From contig PBLQ01000001.1 in assembly GCA_002721815.1 (NCBI GenBank), forward strand, positions 158,379 through 222,378: a stretch of DNA of 64,000 nucleotides. Direction: 5' to 3'. The DNA is from Myxococcales bacterium (GTDB lineage: Bacteria; Myxococcota; UBA727; GCA-2721815). Position 1 is the stretch's first letter; each line of letters opens with the position of its first letter. The notes below the pieces were generated by a model. It made no database searches. It had not been told where the DNA came from and was given only the letters and a program-made list of their open reading frames with translations. This document shows positions 1-10,800 of this stretch, piece by piece. Made by a program: the position numbers and the translations under genes.

Positions 1-1222
1 CTTCGGGCTCAGAATCTTGCTCTGAAGGCACCTCATTTGTTGGCCCCTCGGATGAATCCTCATCTTCTTGCGAATTGTCTTCGGGAGCCTCTGCGCTCGC
101 CTCCTCCGATGTTTCCGCAGCCTCTTCACTGCTGGGAGCAGAAGAGGAATGGGACGTCCCGGAATCGGTCTTGGATTCACTGGTATCCCCAACAGGTTCC
201 CCCTCATCGGTGTCATTGGGTTCGGGCTCGGGTTCATCGGGTGCATGAGCAGCCTCCCATTCCTTGCGCGTCATCCCCCCCGAAGCCACAACCACCATGG
301 CCGCACGAATTAAGCGCTCTCCCTGTAAGTAGCCTTTGTAATATTCCTCAACCACCCAGCCTTCAGGCACCGAGTCATTTTCCACCCTTTGCACTGCTTC
401 ATGAAAATTGGGGTCGAAAAAACTGTCCAAAGCACTGAATGAGGTGACTTCCAGTTTATTGAGCGCGGTTTGGACCGAACGAAGCGTCATGTTCACGCCT
501 TCTAAAACTTTTTGCGCCAAGTCCCCTTGGCTGTCTTCTTGCTCGATTAAATCAATTTGAGTGGCGCGCTCTAGGTTATCAGCGACGTCAAAAAGTACTT
601 TAAGTACCTCGTCTTGCGCGGCCTTAAATACTTCGTCTTTATCTCGGGCGACACGCTTTTTATAATTTTCAAAATTAGCTGATACGCGTACCAAGCTTTC
701 TTTGTATTGTTCTTTTTCTTTTTTGTGATCTTTCTTTTCTTGTTCCAAACGCGAAATGGCCAAAGTCATTCGGTTCTTCTCTTTGAGCATGGCCTGCATC
801 ACCACTTCTTCGGGGGATGGCCCTTTTTTTTCTTCAACTTCTCTCGCTTGCGGCGTTTTTTCGTTTTTCGTCGGCGATTCATCGTCTGTCACCGAAGATT
901 CTGCATCCGCAGCGGTCGCCTCATGCTTGGGCGGTTCGGGGTCAGGCTCATCCCGTGGCTCATCGGCCTCTTCAGATGGTGACGTAACACTTGTATCCGG
1001 CCCGTTCACCACTTCGATGGCTTCCAAATCCATTTTCTCAATGTCCCAGTTGGCGGGATCGCTGGGGTCTACCGCATCGGTATCGTCAGCACCAGAAGGA
1101 ATGGCCTCTGCCGTGTCTGCTTCGGGCGCATACTTATCCACACTGGCTTCCGCCTCTTTAAACAGATCGTCCAATCCAGACATATGGATTTGATGATCTT
1201 GGTTCTTTTTGTCTTCGGTCAT
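1..1222 (-). CDS. grpE: GrpE nucleotide exchange factor, C-terminus cut by window edge
   Basis: Co-chaperone that releases ADP from DnaK (Hsp70). The frame stays open to base 1, so at least 407 residues are present against about 200 for a usual GrpE. The coiled-coil and head are recognisable: RVSANFENYKKR near residue 180, a DNLERA segment near 215, then DPNFHEAV and YKGYLQGERLIRAAMVVV up to about residue 315. Residues 1-140 are acidic and low in complexity, and everything after about residue 325 is again Glu/Asp/Ser/Pro-rich (for example EPEPNDTDEGEP). The start at 1222 is preceded by AAAGG at 8 bases. No dnaK, dnaJ or hrcA is visible beside it. The family assignment is firm; the role of the acidic arms is unknown. 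Confidence 0.9.
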   Translation of the reverse strand, partial: MTEDKKNQDHQIHMSGLDDLFKEAEASVDKYAPEADTAEAIPSGADDTDAVDPSDPANWDIEKMDLEAIEVVNGPDTSVTSPSEEADEPRDEPDPEPPKHEATAADAESSVTDDESPTKNEKTPQAREVEEKKGPSPEEVVMQAMLKEKNRMTLAISRLEQEKKDHKKEKEQYKESLVRVSANFENYKKRVARDKDEVFKAAQDEVLKVLFDVADNLERATQIDLIEQEDSQGDLAQKVLEGVNMTLRSVQTALNKLEVTSFSALDSFFDPNFHEAVQRVENDSVPEGWVVEEYYKGYLQGERLIRAAMVVVASGGMTRKEWEAAHAPDEPEPEPNDTDEGEPVGDTSESKTDSGTSHSSSAPSSEEAAETSEEASAEAPEDNSQEDEDSSEGPTNEVPSEQDSEPE

Positions 1223-1490
1223 GAAAAATGCCTTTGGTCAGTTAATCCTATGGATATCCAACGCCCATAATCCAGAAAATCACCTTATTTCCTTTAATTG
1301 ACAAACGAGAGGCCTACAATGGCTTTGACTCAGAGAGACTGATATTCCGCTCAAAGGCCTTAATTTGCCCTTGGAGGGGCCAAAACCTTCAAAAAAGACA
1401 AATGGGTTTTTCATTTTTTATATGTAACAGACCACGTATATTTTTTAGTATTCAACGGACTCCGCTCTAAGTGTTAGGACCTCTTTGCAA

Positions 1491-2540
1491 ATGCTTTCGA
1501 ACCTACAATTTGAATCCTTTGCTGCTTTATTAAATGGTGCGGCAACCATTCACGGCCTTGATGCTGTTCCCGCCTGGCAGAACCCAAGCCAAGGTTTCAA
1601 GGTGCTACACCCGACCTTAAGAAGCATGGGAGGTCACAACCTTGGACTTTTACTCAAAATCGGTCTGGGTGAAGAATTAGAAGCCGGGGAAAAAAAGCAA
1701 CTCCTCTTCAACTCCCTAACACGACAACAAGTGGCCCAAAAAATCCAGGTGCAGTTTTTCGATCAATCCATTCGGTTTGCTTTTGTCAAAGGAATCGCAC
1801 AAGACGCGAAATACTGGTCTAACCTACCGGCAAGAATGTATTCCGATATCGATATTTGGGTGCACCCCCATGACTTTAACGCTGCACAACAAACTGTGAT
1901 GTCATTGGGCTACGAAAAAATTCGACCCGTTCAAAAATTACCACTCACGCATTTACAAGTCCCAGCCTTGTTCTCTCAACAAGCGAACCCGAAAGTCTGT
2001 TCCATCGACATGCACCCTGTACCCTTTGACGGATTTAGACGGCCAAAAGAATGGGACAATATTTGGGGGCGGACAGAAACGGTGGAAACGAGCGTCGGTG
2101 TCAGAACGGTCTTGCCACCTGAAGACGAGATACTTTTTTGGGCTGGCAATCAACTCAAATCTTTATTTGGACAATGGCCTAAAGCCTGTCTCGATACCTT
2201 TGTCATGATCCAACGGGAGAATATCGACTGGCACTATCTTCAACAGGCGGCTCGAAACGCGAACTTGGCCTGGCCCCTTTGGGCCTTACTCAGCATGCTG
2301 AATAGTTTCCACATTGATATCCCTCAAAAAATTCTTGAAGATTTGGCCCCGCCCCAATTCATCGCAACGCATCTTTATGGCTGTATGAGTTCCCAAAAAA
2401 AAGCTGGCCCAAGTCGGCTCGATTCGGGCTTACGCGTTTTGCAGGTACTTGGGCTCAGTCAAGATTGGTTTGGCTCACTACATTACGGACTGAACTGGCT
2501 TCCCAAAAGGATGGTCGAGCAATTGTGGTTGAGCCGGTAA
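1491..2540 (+). CDS. Nucleotidyltransferase of the PF14907 type, RiPP-associated
   Basis: Uncharacterised nucleotidyltransferase-fold protein of about 349 residues. Near residue 100 it has the family signature: FVKG, then about 15 residues later R-MYSDIDIWV with the paired metal-binding aspartates, followed by a GYEK strand and an IDMH segment. Members of this family recur in peptide-modification clusters beside PqqD and HPr-kinase-like proteins, including lasso peptide clusters; that is family knowledge. The gene converges on the radical SAM gene with a one-base gap between stops, which supports membership of the same locus. ATG at 1491 is used; a TTG two codons earlier (1485) is better spaced from AGGA and is a real alternative. 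The substrate cannot be read from sequence. Confidence 0.8.
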   Translation: MLSNLQFESFAALLNGAATIHGLDAVPAWQNPSQGFKVLHPTLRSMGGHNLGLLLKIGLGEELEAGEKKQLLFNSLTRQQVAQKIQVQFFDQSIRFAFVKGIAQDAKYWSNLPARMYSDIDIWVHPHDFNAAQQTVMSLGYEKIRPVQKLPLTHLQVPALFSQQANPKVCSIDMHPVPFDGFRRPKEWDNIWGRTETVETSVGVRTVLPPEDEILFWAGNQLKSLFGQWPKACLDTFVMIQRENIDWHYLQQAARNANLAWPLWALLSMLNSFHIDIPQKILEDLAPPQFIATHLYGCMSSQKKAGPSRLDSGLRVLQVLGLSQDWFGSLHYGLNWLPKRMVEQLWLSR

Positions 2541-2541
2541 T

Positions 2542-3654
2542 TTAGTTCACGGGACTGGTTTTCATTCGGTCCCAATGTGCTTGATGAATTTGTGCCATGT
2601 GTTTTGATGTTACGCTACAGCCGAGATGGTCTTGGTTCTCTACTTCCGCCATGCCTTGACATGGGTGACACGTTTTCTGGTTCTCACACGTGTTACAACC
2701 ATTCTCGGAAAAGTCTCGATACGTCACGCCGCGAACCTTGTTCATGATGTACGACTCATTCCATATTTTCATGAGTGGTTCTTCCAACATATTTCCCGCC
2801 GAAATTGGATAGGCGGTACAAGGAAACACCTCGCCGCGCGCATCCACCACCAGCGTTGCCGCCCCAGCCCCACAAACTCGTTTGTCGAGATCTCCGTAAT
2901 AATTCCCTTCTCCGGTACACGTATTCTCATAATGCGCCAGGGGCTTCGCCGTGGGGTACAAGAAGGAATTTCCGTGAACCTTCTCCGCAATTATTTCAGG
3001 GGCAACAGTGAGGTTATTTGGCTCTTGATCGCCATTCACGCGGGAATGCACGGTGGGACTCATCTGAAAATGAGCACCGTGCGCATTGGCCCATTTTTTC
3101 ATGTCCTCTAAATCGTCGATATTGAACGGCATGATGTTGGTTTTCACCACGGTTGGTATACCGTATTTTTGTAAAATTTTGACCGCATTCTGGGTGCGAC
3201 CATGCGAACCGGGCCTTTGCGTAAAATCGTCATGATCTGCGGCTTTAGAACTGTAAAGAGAGACTTCTACGCGGCCCACTTTGAGTTCTTTGATTCGCTT
3301 GGCCTTGGCTTCATTGATATGGGTACCCGAAGTTAACAGTTTTACCCAAAATCGCTGTCGCCGTGCTTCGGCCACAATATCCAAAACATCACGCCGTAAA
3401 AAAATTTCGCCACCCGAAATAGCAAGGTACATGACCCCGAGTTTTTTGAGTTCAGCAAAAATCTTTTTATAATCGTCTACGCTCAAACGATTACCTGTCG
3501 GGTGCGTTTCTTCACTCTCGTAACAATGTTTACATGCCAAATGACATTTATGTTCCACATATACCAGCGCACTGTTCGCGTACGTCACGGGTTTCACACG
3601 GCTGTAATCTCTCAACACAGCACTTGATTTTTTCGAACCAATTTGAATTAGCAT
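2542..3654 (-). CDS. Radical SAM/SPASM peptide-modifying enzyme
   Basis: Radical S-adenosylmethionine protein of 370 residues. The [4Fe-4S] motif is C37-x3-C41-x2-C44 (CHLACKHC), followed by the SAM-binding AISGGE near residue 100. The C-terminal third carries a SPASM-type cysteine set (CTGEG, RVCGAG, VFPCTAY, NGCNTCENQKTCHPC, LGC) that would hold auxiliary clusters. Such enzymes typically crosslink or otherwise modify ribosomal peptides. The start is preceded by GGTGGA and overlaps the kinase stop by 7 bases, so the two are translationally coupled. The likely substrate is the 48-residue peptide at 4674-4820. Which bond it makes is unknown; thioether or C-C crosslinks are possibilities, not readings. 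Confidence 0.9.
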   Translation of the reverse strand: MLIQIGSKKSSAVLRDYSRVKPVTYANSALVYVEHKCHLACKHCYESEETHPTGNRLSVDDYKKIFAELKKLGVMYLAISGGEIFLRRDVLDIVAEARRQRFWVKLLTSGTHINEAKAKRIKELKVGRVEVSLYSSKAADHDDFTQRPGSHGRTQNAVKILQKYGIPTVVKTNIMPFNIDDLEDMKKWANAHGAHFQMSPTVHSRVNGDQEPNNLTVAPEIIAEKVHGNSFLYPTAKPLAHYENTCTGEGNYYGDLDKRVCGAGAATLVVDARGEVFPCTAYPISAGNMLEEPLMKIWNESYIMNKVRGVTYRDFSENGCNTCENQKTCHPCQGMAEVENQDHLGCSVTSKHMAQIHQAHWDRMKTSPVN

Positions 3655-4580
3655 GTGCTTTCCACCCGGCTGAGAATATCATTAAATACGTCGTCGCTAC
3701 TGAGATCTTTAAGGTCCCTGCGAACCACAAAACAGGGCAAGCTCTTGCATGCGGTCAAACTCAATTCTAGAGCCTTTTGAATCACCATTGGTTCCTTCGA
3801 GTATTCAACAACCTGCCGAACCAGCCGCTCAAAAGCCTCTTTCATATCAATGGGCACCACACTCGTACCCGACTTGCTTTGCTCTAAAAAAGCAATCGCG
3901 CGCAACCTTGCGGGATGGGGCCGTGTCACATTCGGCCAAAACATTTTACGAGTGGCGCAAGGCGACACAGAGAGATGTGAATCACGGCTAAAGTTAATCA
4001 AAGCAACATCGTCCGCTTGAGCAAACACCCTGTTAAAACCGTTACTCAAGGTGGTTTTCCCTGTTCCTGAAGATGCTGGAAATAGAATGCCTGAGGAACC
4101 ATGAATCCCAAGAGCCCCATGTACATAGAGCGCCTTGTCTTCCAGTAGGGCCTGAGTCACACATGCGATTCGAAAAGCAGCTTTAAGCGCCTTGCCTGAT
4201 AAAATCGTCTCCTCATTGCCTTCGATATCTGGCGACAAGGTAATATCGAACCTTCGCTCTGCCATATTGAATACAGCCCGATGAAGACTTCCCACGCCAA
4301 ATTCAAAAGAATTCATCTGATTCGTGAGTTCAAAAAAGAAGCCGTCTGAACTGTCTTGAGGGCTGAATCCTTTTCCATACGAAATCGTCGTCTCTAAAAA
4401 CAAGTCTTCAGCATTCGCTGCCTCCGACGCATTTGTCCACGCAAAAAAACGGTTCAGGCGCCGCCAAACTGCTGGTGGCATGCTCTTGAAGTCGAACCAA
4501 TACTGGTTGTTCAATCCAAAACGACCAGTAACCTCGGCTGCGGTCGCCACAGAAGAAAAGTCTTCGGGGTCCAATCTCAT
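3648..4580 (-). CDS. HPr-kinase-related ATP-binding protein (HprK-rel/PadeK-like)
   Basis: P-loop protein of 310 residues in the HPr kinase-like family that accompanies PqqD-type chaperones. It has Walker A PASSGTGKTT near residue 168, the preceding YVHGALGIHG strand typical of HprK folds, and QADDVALI with acidic residues suited to catalysis. It is not bona fide HprK: no PTS genes are nearby. In the lasso peptide paeninodin a kinase of this kind phosphorylates the C-terminal serine of the precursor (established knowledge), and the peptide encoded just upstream here ends Thr-Ser-Ser. ATG at 4580 is chosen over GTG at 4583. The stop overlaps the radical SAM start by 7 bases. Confidence 0.8.
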   Translation of the reverse strand: MRLDPEDFSSVATAAEVTGRFGLNNQYWFDFKSMPPAVWRRLNRFFAWTNASEAANAEDLFLETTISYGKGFSPQDSSDGFFFELTNQMNSFEFGVGSLHRAVFNMAERRFDITLSPDIEGNEETILSGKALKAAFRIACVTQALLEDKALYVHGALGIHGSSGILFPASSGTGKTTLSNGFNRVFAQADDVALINFSRDSHLSVSPCATRKMFWPNVTRPHPARLRAIAFLEQSKSGTSVVPIDMKEAFERLVRQVVEYSKEPMVIQKALELSLTACKSLPCFVVRRDLKDLSSDDVFNDILSRVESTC

Positions 4581-4673
4581 CACATTTATCCAAACAAAAT
4601 ACGTTTTTGAGCAGGAACTGATTAGCTCCTAGCCAGACGTTATTTTACGCTCGTTTCCAATCGACCAGGTGTT

Positions 4674-4820
4674 TTATGAACTGGTCGGCGGATCTTCTAG
4701 GCATTCATCTTCCGACGCTGTCTCATTGCAGGCCAACGTGGGGTTTTGAAAAGCATCATCTGACTCGATGGTCGGCTTGATGTATTCGCGTTTTAATTTT
4801 TCATTTTCATCGTGTTTCAT
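4674..4820 (-). CDS. Candidate RiPP precursor peptide, 48 residues
   Basis: Short frame with a GGAG Shine-Dalgarno just before its ATG, 20 bases after the stop of the giant surface protein and 93 bases before the HPr-kinase-like gene. The N-terminal half (KREYIKPTIES, residues 10-20) contains Y13-x2-P16-x-I18, the YxxPxL/I pattern that PqqD-like recognition elements bind in lasso-type leaders. The C-terminal half (from about residue 28, TLACNETASEDEC) holds Cys31 and Cys40, is acidic, and ends PPTSS. The surrounding genes (PqqD-like chaperone, radical SAM/SPASM, kinase, nucleotidyltransferase) are what a precursor would need. No homologue was recognised, so the call rests on context and motif. 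The leader/core boundary is not determined. Confidence 0.7.
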   Translation of the reverse strand: MKHDENEKLKREYIKPTIESDDAFQNPTLACNETASEDECLEDPPTSS

Positions 4821-4840
4821 ATCACTCCCTCAATCGCCTA

Positions 4841-7800
4841 TCAGGGCGATCCATAGACAACCCAGACTCTCCCGTCCTTATAACGGGCGAAAACCATTTC
4901 ATAAAATCCATCACCATCCAAATCCCCAGCGACGCCAGTTTTGGCATACTCACTTGCCACATGGCCGGTCAGCTGAGTGCTGTAACTCGTTGCGATAACG
5001 CCTCGATTGTTCACGTTGGTGCTCCCGAAGAACACGTCAAAGCCACTGCTCGTGGCCGCCGCAATATCCGAAAGTCCATCGCCATTAACGTCCCCTGGGA
5101 CGGTCGCTACACTGCCTGAAAGGCTCAATGAATCGTAGTTGACATCGTAACAGTTGCTGGCGCTCTGAGCATCGCTAAATGTACCATTGGACGATGCCAA
5201 GTAAACAATGCCACCTTGGCCGACGCCTTTGCCCGCCACGTACATGTCCATCTTGTCGTCGCCATTAAAGTTACCGGGATGAATTAATGCACCCAGCTTG
5301 GTGATGGTTTTCGTACTACAAGCGCCGGTTAGAATGGTGGTATCCCCATCCGTCAACGGGTCTACCGTCGCATCCCATGAAGCACGGCCGTAAACCGCGA
5401 CAATCACGCCATTGTCACCGTAGTCCTCAGACCCCAGCGCGAAGTCGGCGTAACCATCGAGGTCAACATCGCCCAAACCTGATACGAATTTATTATCCGA
5501 AAAATCGGAACCATCAGGAAGGCCTGCGATTTCCACCAATCGACCGGCGGGCAATGGTGAATAAACATCAGCGTTGTCACATGCCGTGGTGGAAAGACAA
5601 ACCGCACCGCTGTAGTCACTGAAGGGCCCGAGGACAATGTACGCGTTTTTGCTGGTGGCAATGACCATATCTTCGTGCGTATCGCCATTCACATCGCCCA
5701 CACTTGAGAAATAACGAATGTTATTGGTGTTGTTAAGCGCCAGCCGCAAACTGGGTGTCAACGTCGCACCGTCGGAATATCGGCTAGCTGATCCGTAAAA
5801 GATCTCGACCTCTCTTTTACCTGTAGTGCCGTTTTTAGAGGTTGAACCCCAATCGGCGAGTGCATCCCCGTTAATAGAAGACAGCATATTGATAGCCGCA
5901 GAGAATAATGTATTGCCCGTGTCAGAAGCGACGCCAACAGCAGTTAAAGAACTCAAATCCGAGCTACCGTAGGCCACCATGACCTCTTTGGTGTCATAGC
6001 GAGAAAAGATCAAATCGTCTTTTTGGTCTCCATCGATATCGCCGGCTTTTGCTGCCATTTTGGTCCCGTATGAATCTGTGCCCTCATCATCATCTAAAAT
6101 GGCAGTATTCAGGGCCAAAGAAACACTTCCTGTGGTGACATTAGAAACATTACCCACATCATCTTTCGCTCGAATCATGAAGTACCACGTATTATCGAAA
6201 GCGTATGGAGAAACGGTAGCGGTTTGTGACTGCCCTGCGCCTGTGGATGACACGCCAGAAACGGCAGCATTGCTATCCGAAAACAAACCAACCGTCGGCT
6301 CACTGCCCGACTGCGCTACGATTTCCAGTGCGGTTTGAATGTCACCGACGAAACCATCATCGCCAGGCCCGGTAAAGTTCAACGTTACTTCTCCTTGGCG
6401 CACTGCATCCACCCCTGAGGCTACGGAAACACTCAGATCCGTAGTAGGTGCGACGGTGTCTACGTTGGCCGTGAAGGAGGCCGAACCCGTATTCCCAGCT
6501 TCGTCTAAACATGACGCGGTAATGGTGACGCCGTCAGCATCAGCGATGCCTGTGCTGCCCAATGAGATGGACAATGTGGCCGGCGAGTCACTGGCGATGG
6601 TGGTTGACGCGATAAGCGATTCGCCCTGTGAAATGGACAATGCGTTATCCAAACCGCAACCCGACCAATCTACCGCGAAGGAACCTTGGTAGCCCGGGGT
6701 ACCGGTGTCTGTATCGGCCAAACCGGTTAGGGTCTGATTGTCACTGTCATTCACATTTTCAGGTGCATTCTTATGCAGGTAAATGGTGTAGCTTTCCATA
6801 CCGGCGGTAATGGCGGGCGAGGAAAAGCTGACGCTCGGTGCCACCAAATCTACCGTATAAGGATACGCCCCACTGGTGCCACTTTTCCCCGGTGTTTCAA
6901 TATTGGTAGAGTCCACTTCGATCTCAAAGTAGCCTGCGGTGCCATTGTTAAAGGTCGTTGCAGAAAACGAAATGCTACCGTCAGATGCCACGGTCACTGT
7001 TTCCCCTTGCGTCAGGGCTGTATCATCACCAGGGTCCGTTCCGACAAATAAGGTGGCATTCGAACCCTCAGGTGCGTCTGTGGTCGCGGTGATGAGAACC
7101 TGAGCCCCCTCCGTCCCGGGGTCCGTATCCTCTGTGAGGCCAATCTGACGGCCGCCCGTCCCTGTCCGGCTTGGCGAATTTAAGGTTACGCTGTGAAAGC
7201 CGGTATCGATGATAAAGTTGTAGGTTTCACCAAATGCCGAGTTGCCATTTTGATCGATGGCGTAGGATTTCACCAAGTGCGAACCTGCCTGAGTGAAACG
7301 AACCATAACCTCTAGCTGCTTGTAATCATCATCCGTACTGGTGGTCGGCACGGTCACCCAGCCCACGCAGCCGCCTAAACCAATCTCATCATTACAAAGC
7401 TGGATACCATTTTCTTTCTCCTCGTCGAGCAAATAGATTTTTTGGCCCGCAGTAATATTGGCGTATAGGATTTGGTAAGTTCGCTGAATGTAGCCGTAGT
7501 CAGAACTGGCACTCGATCCATTGGGGTGCGTAGAAAGGTTTTCAGTGTCAGAACAACAGGCCACGGCTTCAACATTAACTGGTGGTTCTTCACAGGTATA
7601 GTCAACCCCGCCGAGACAGTCGTCTTGCCCAGCCCCAGTACCGCCGGTACATGGGTTTTGTTGGGTACCACATGAAGCATCACCTTGGATAAGCATCAAT
7701 GGTGCCACCGGATCGGCAAAGAATGCATAGTTGTCATCGGCATCACCGAAGCAGGTGCCATTACAGCAGGCATTGTCTGCGCAACTGCCTGTGGCGTCCA

Positions 7801-10800
7801 CATTACTCGTTCGTATGTTTCCGGCGGAATCGGTACAGGTCACGTTGAGGCTGTGGTTGCCTTGCTCAAAGGTGAGTCCTGCGGTTGTTCCTGGGAAGGT
7901 AGAAGACCCGCCGTTATAGCCCGCTGCGCTGTCTGCTGTCGCAACAACCGTATCGCCATTGGCCAGCACAATACTGGCGTTGTCGCTGTCAGAATCAACT
8001 TGCACCTCGTATTGCAGACCAGCAAGGCTGGGCTCACTATCGTGAACGGCACCGCTTTGGGGTGAAATAAGCAATGGGTTGTGACGCTCAGAAATAATGG
8101 AACAATCAGGCGCCACGGTGTCCACGATTAGGGTTTTGGTGTTCGTCGTGCTGTCTACAGCATTGCCCGCTTGGTCCGAAACTTCAACAGTGATGGTGTG
8201 GGTGCCATTGGCCAACACCACATCTTCGAAATCCACCCGCACAAGATTACCGACACCAGTCGCAGTCGTGGCATCAATGGTCTGGGACTGAACATTATTG
8301 TTCACAATACTGCTCACATTCAAGGTTGCGGTCTGTCCAGCCTCGACCGAACCATCAATAGTAAAAGAAACACCAACGTCTGTGGTGAAATCGCCACTGG
8401 AATCGCCGTTTTCAGCGAGATTGACAGTCCCCTTCGGTACATTGTCGCCGGCGATGACAATATCGCCAATAACCGGTACCTCAGTATCGATCAAAAAGTC
8501 GCGAGCCAGTCCGCCGTAAGCAAAAATGTCGTTACCCGCACGATCTTTGCCACCGACACGCAGGTTAAAACTACCCTCTGAAGAAAAATTCGCGAAAAAG
8601 GTACACCCATAAAGAAGCTTGATGGTTCCATCTACATTGTAGAGGTCGGGTGAGCAGGTGGCACTTCCTGTGGGACTTCCTTGCTCCACCCAATCCGCCA
8701 GCGGCGTTTCAGTGGCAGCGTTCAACAGTGTCGCAACAGACCCGCCCATACCTTTGAGCGTGATATTGACTTTGGCTTGGGCCCCAGTGACATCCGCCTG
8801 GTAATCAGCTCCCGCATTTACAACGGTATCCACAGTCCCCCAGAAAACCACCGGGCTAACCATGTCAATACCAACGGTCAGATTCGTGACAAGTGTATTA
8901 TTATTGGTATCGGTCAGAGTGAGCTCAACGGCAACAGAGTCGTCGTCAGGTGGGTTGGTCCCGTCATCAGCGTAATTATTTTGGTCATCATCAATCCACC
9001 GAGTGGCCCCGGGCATCAATACCAAATCCGTAAACTCTGCAAGACAATTTTGTCCCTGCAGGCTCCACGCCCCCCCGGAAACACTGGCTGCATCTGCCAC
9101 AGTAATTTCGGGCGTGCCATACGGACAAGCGCCATTCTCTGCCGAGACAGAGACCTGCAACGTCTTTTGATAATCTGTATCCGAATCACTTTGAATTGCA
9201 GTGGTGAAACAATAATCAGCGAACGTTTCGTCATAGCAGGCCGGGATCGCGGTTGATGAGTCACCCACCATGGCCATCAAACCGTTCGGTACGGGTGCTT
9301 CCGTATCGGTCGTGACGCTTTCGGTGTCACGCAAGCCACCCATACTGGAGTGAATCACCTCCGCGGTAATGGTCGCGCTCCCCTGAGGCAATTCGGCATA
9401 GGCCGTTCCGGTACTGTCTCCGCCAATCAGCGATGAATTGTCCGTATAGGTGATGGCCCCATTCGCATCTTTCACCGTGATGACGATGGCATCGTTGGTG
9501 CAGGAGTAATTACCCGACGATAATGACTTGCTGGCGGCCACAACCACTGGCACACGCCAACCAGAACTCCCCGATTCCCCCACATTAGAGGTGACAATCA
9601 CTGCGCTCAGGTCAGCTGAGCCGGCGATTGAGGTGATGCTGGCGTTACACAGAGGCGAGTTGTATCCGGTGACCGTCGTGTTAATGATATTTGAGTTACT
9701 GATGTTACCACTAGCGTCTGCCACGGTAGCGTATACAGCACGTGTTCCATCGCTGGTGTACTGAACGCTAAAGGTGTTCACGGGATTGTTACCGTCAACC
9801 GTTTGAGAGGGCTGCGGCGTATCATTGACGTAGAGCAGAGCCGTTTGGCCTTCGATACCATTGCCTGCCGCAGTCACCACGTAGTTCACCGTCAAGGTGG
9901 TATCCTCGGCCCCCACCACACTGTGATCAGCAGCGGATGAATCGTTGACAGTGAGCACTGCCGATGGTGCCACGACGTCAAGGCCCAGTGTGATGCCGTC
10001 GTTGTCTTCTTCCGTTGCAGCCCAGGTGGCAATGTTCCCGGCGCTATCGGTGACCGATAAGGAAACGGCAACCGTTTCACCGTCTGGGCTGACCGTATCG
10101 GAAAGCGTAACGTCATCAAACGAGGAACGGCAGGTACCACCGGTCAACTCAAAAGCGGAGCCATTCAAAGCCCCACTGGGCAACGTGAGAACCGGCGCAT
10201 CGAAAGGACAAGCGTCGTTTTCAGCGTTCACCGTGACGTAAAGGGTGTGGACAAATGCTGATACACTGCTGGTTTCAGCCCCCGCCAACATGCAATGGTC
10301 GGCAAAGCCAGTTCCACAGGTATTGAATGCAGTGTCGGTACCGTTCTTTACCCAACCCGCAGACAGTCCCGCAGGGGCTGCGGTGTCGACAACGATGGGA
10401 TAGCTGGTGGTGGCCCCATCGACACCGCCCACAGCAATGGTGAAGTCTAAGTCGTTACTGCCCTCGGGAAGATTGAAGTTTTGGAGATTCAAGGTTTGGC
10501 CGTGTGCAACGCCAACCGTGGTCTCGGTGCCCCCCACGGCGACGGTAAGAATACCTGATGCATCGGTGAACTGTCCGCAGTCAACGACTGCAACGAGATA
10601 TCCTTGTAAACCCTCAATTCCGGCTTGATGATCATCGCTTGGGTTAAAGCTGTTACTTTCGGTGGTACTCAACACCGTACTCGCAAAGGTGGGGCTCAGG
10701 GCTGAGAGCGAGGAAATACTGCATCCGACAACCACGGTACAAACATCTGCACCGTTTTGCTCAATGCAATCGACCTCTGTGGTAGTAAGGTTAGAAACAG

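Noticed and set aside
1299-1321. TTGACA followed by TACAAT on the plus strand upstream of the nucleotidyltransferase
   Set aside because: The spacing is only 11 bases, too short for a sigma-70 promoter.
4674-4820. Complete lasso peptide cluster
   Set aside because: The leader motif and kinase fit, but no asparagine-synthase-like cyclase or transglutaminase-like peptidase is present in the window.
5404-5688. Overlapping minus-strand frame inside the FG-GAP region
   Set aside because: It lies out of frame within the giant gene, whose own reading frame has clear FG-GAP motifs.
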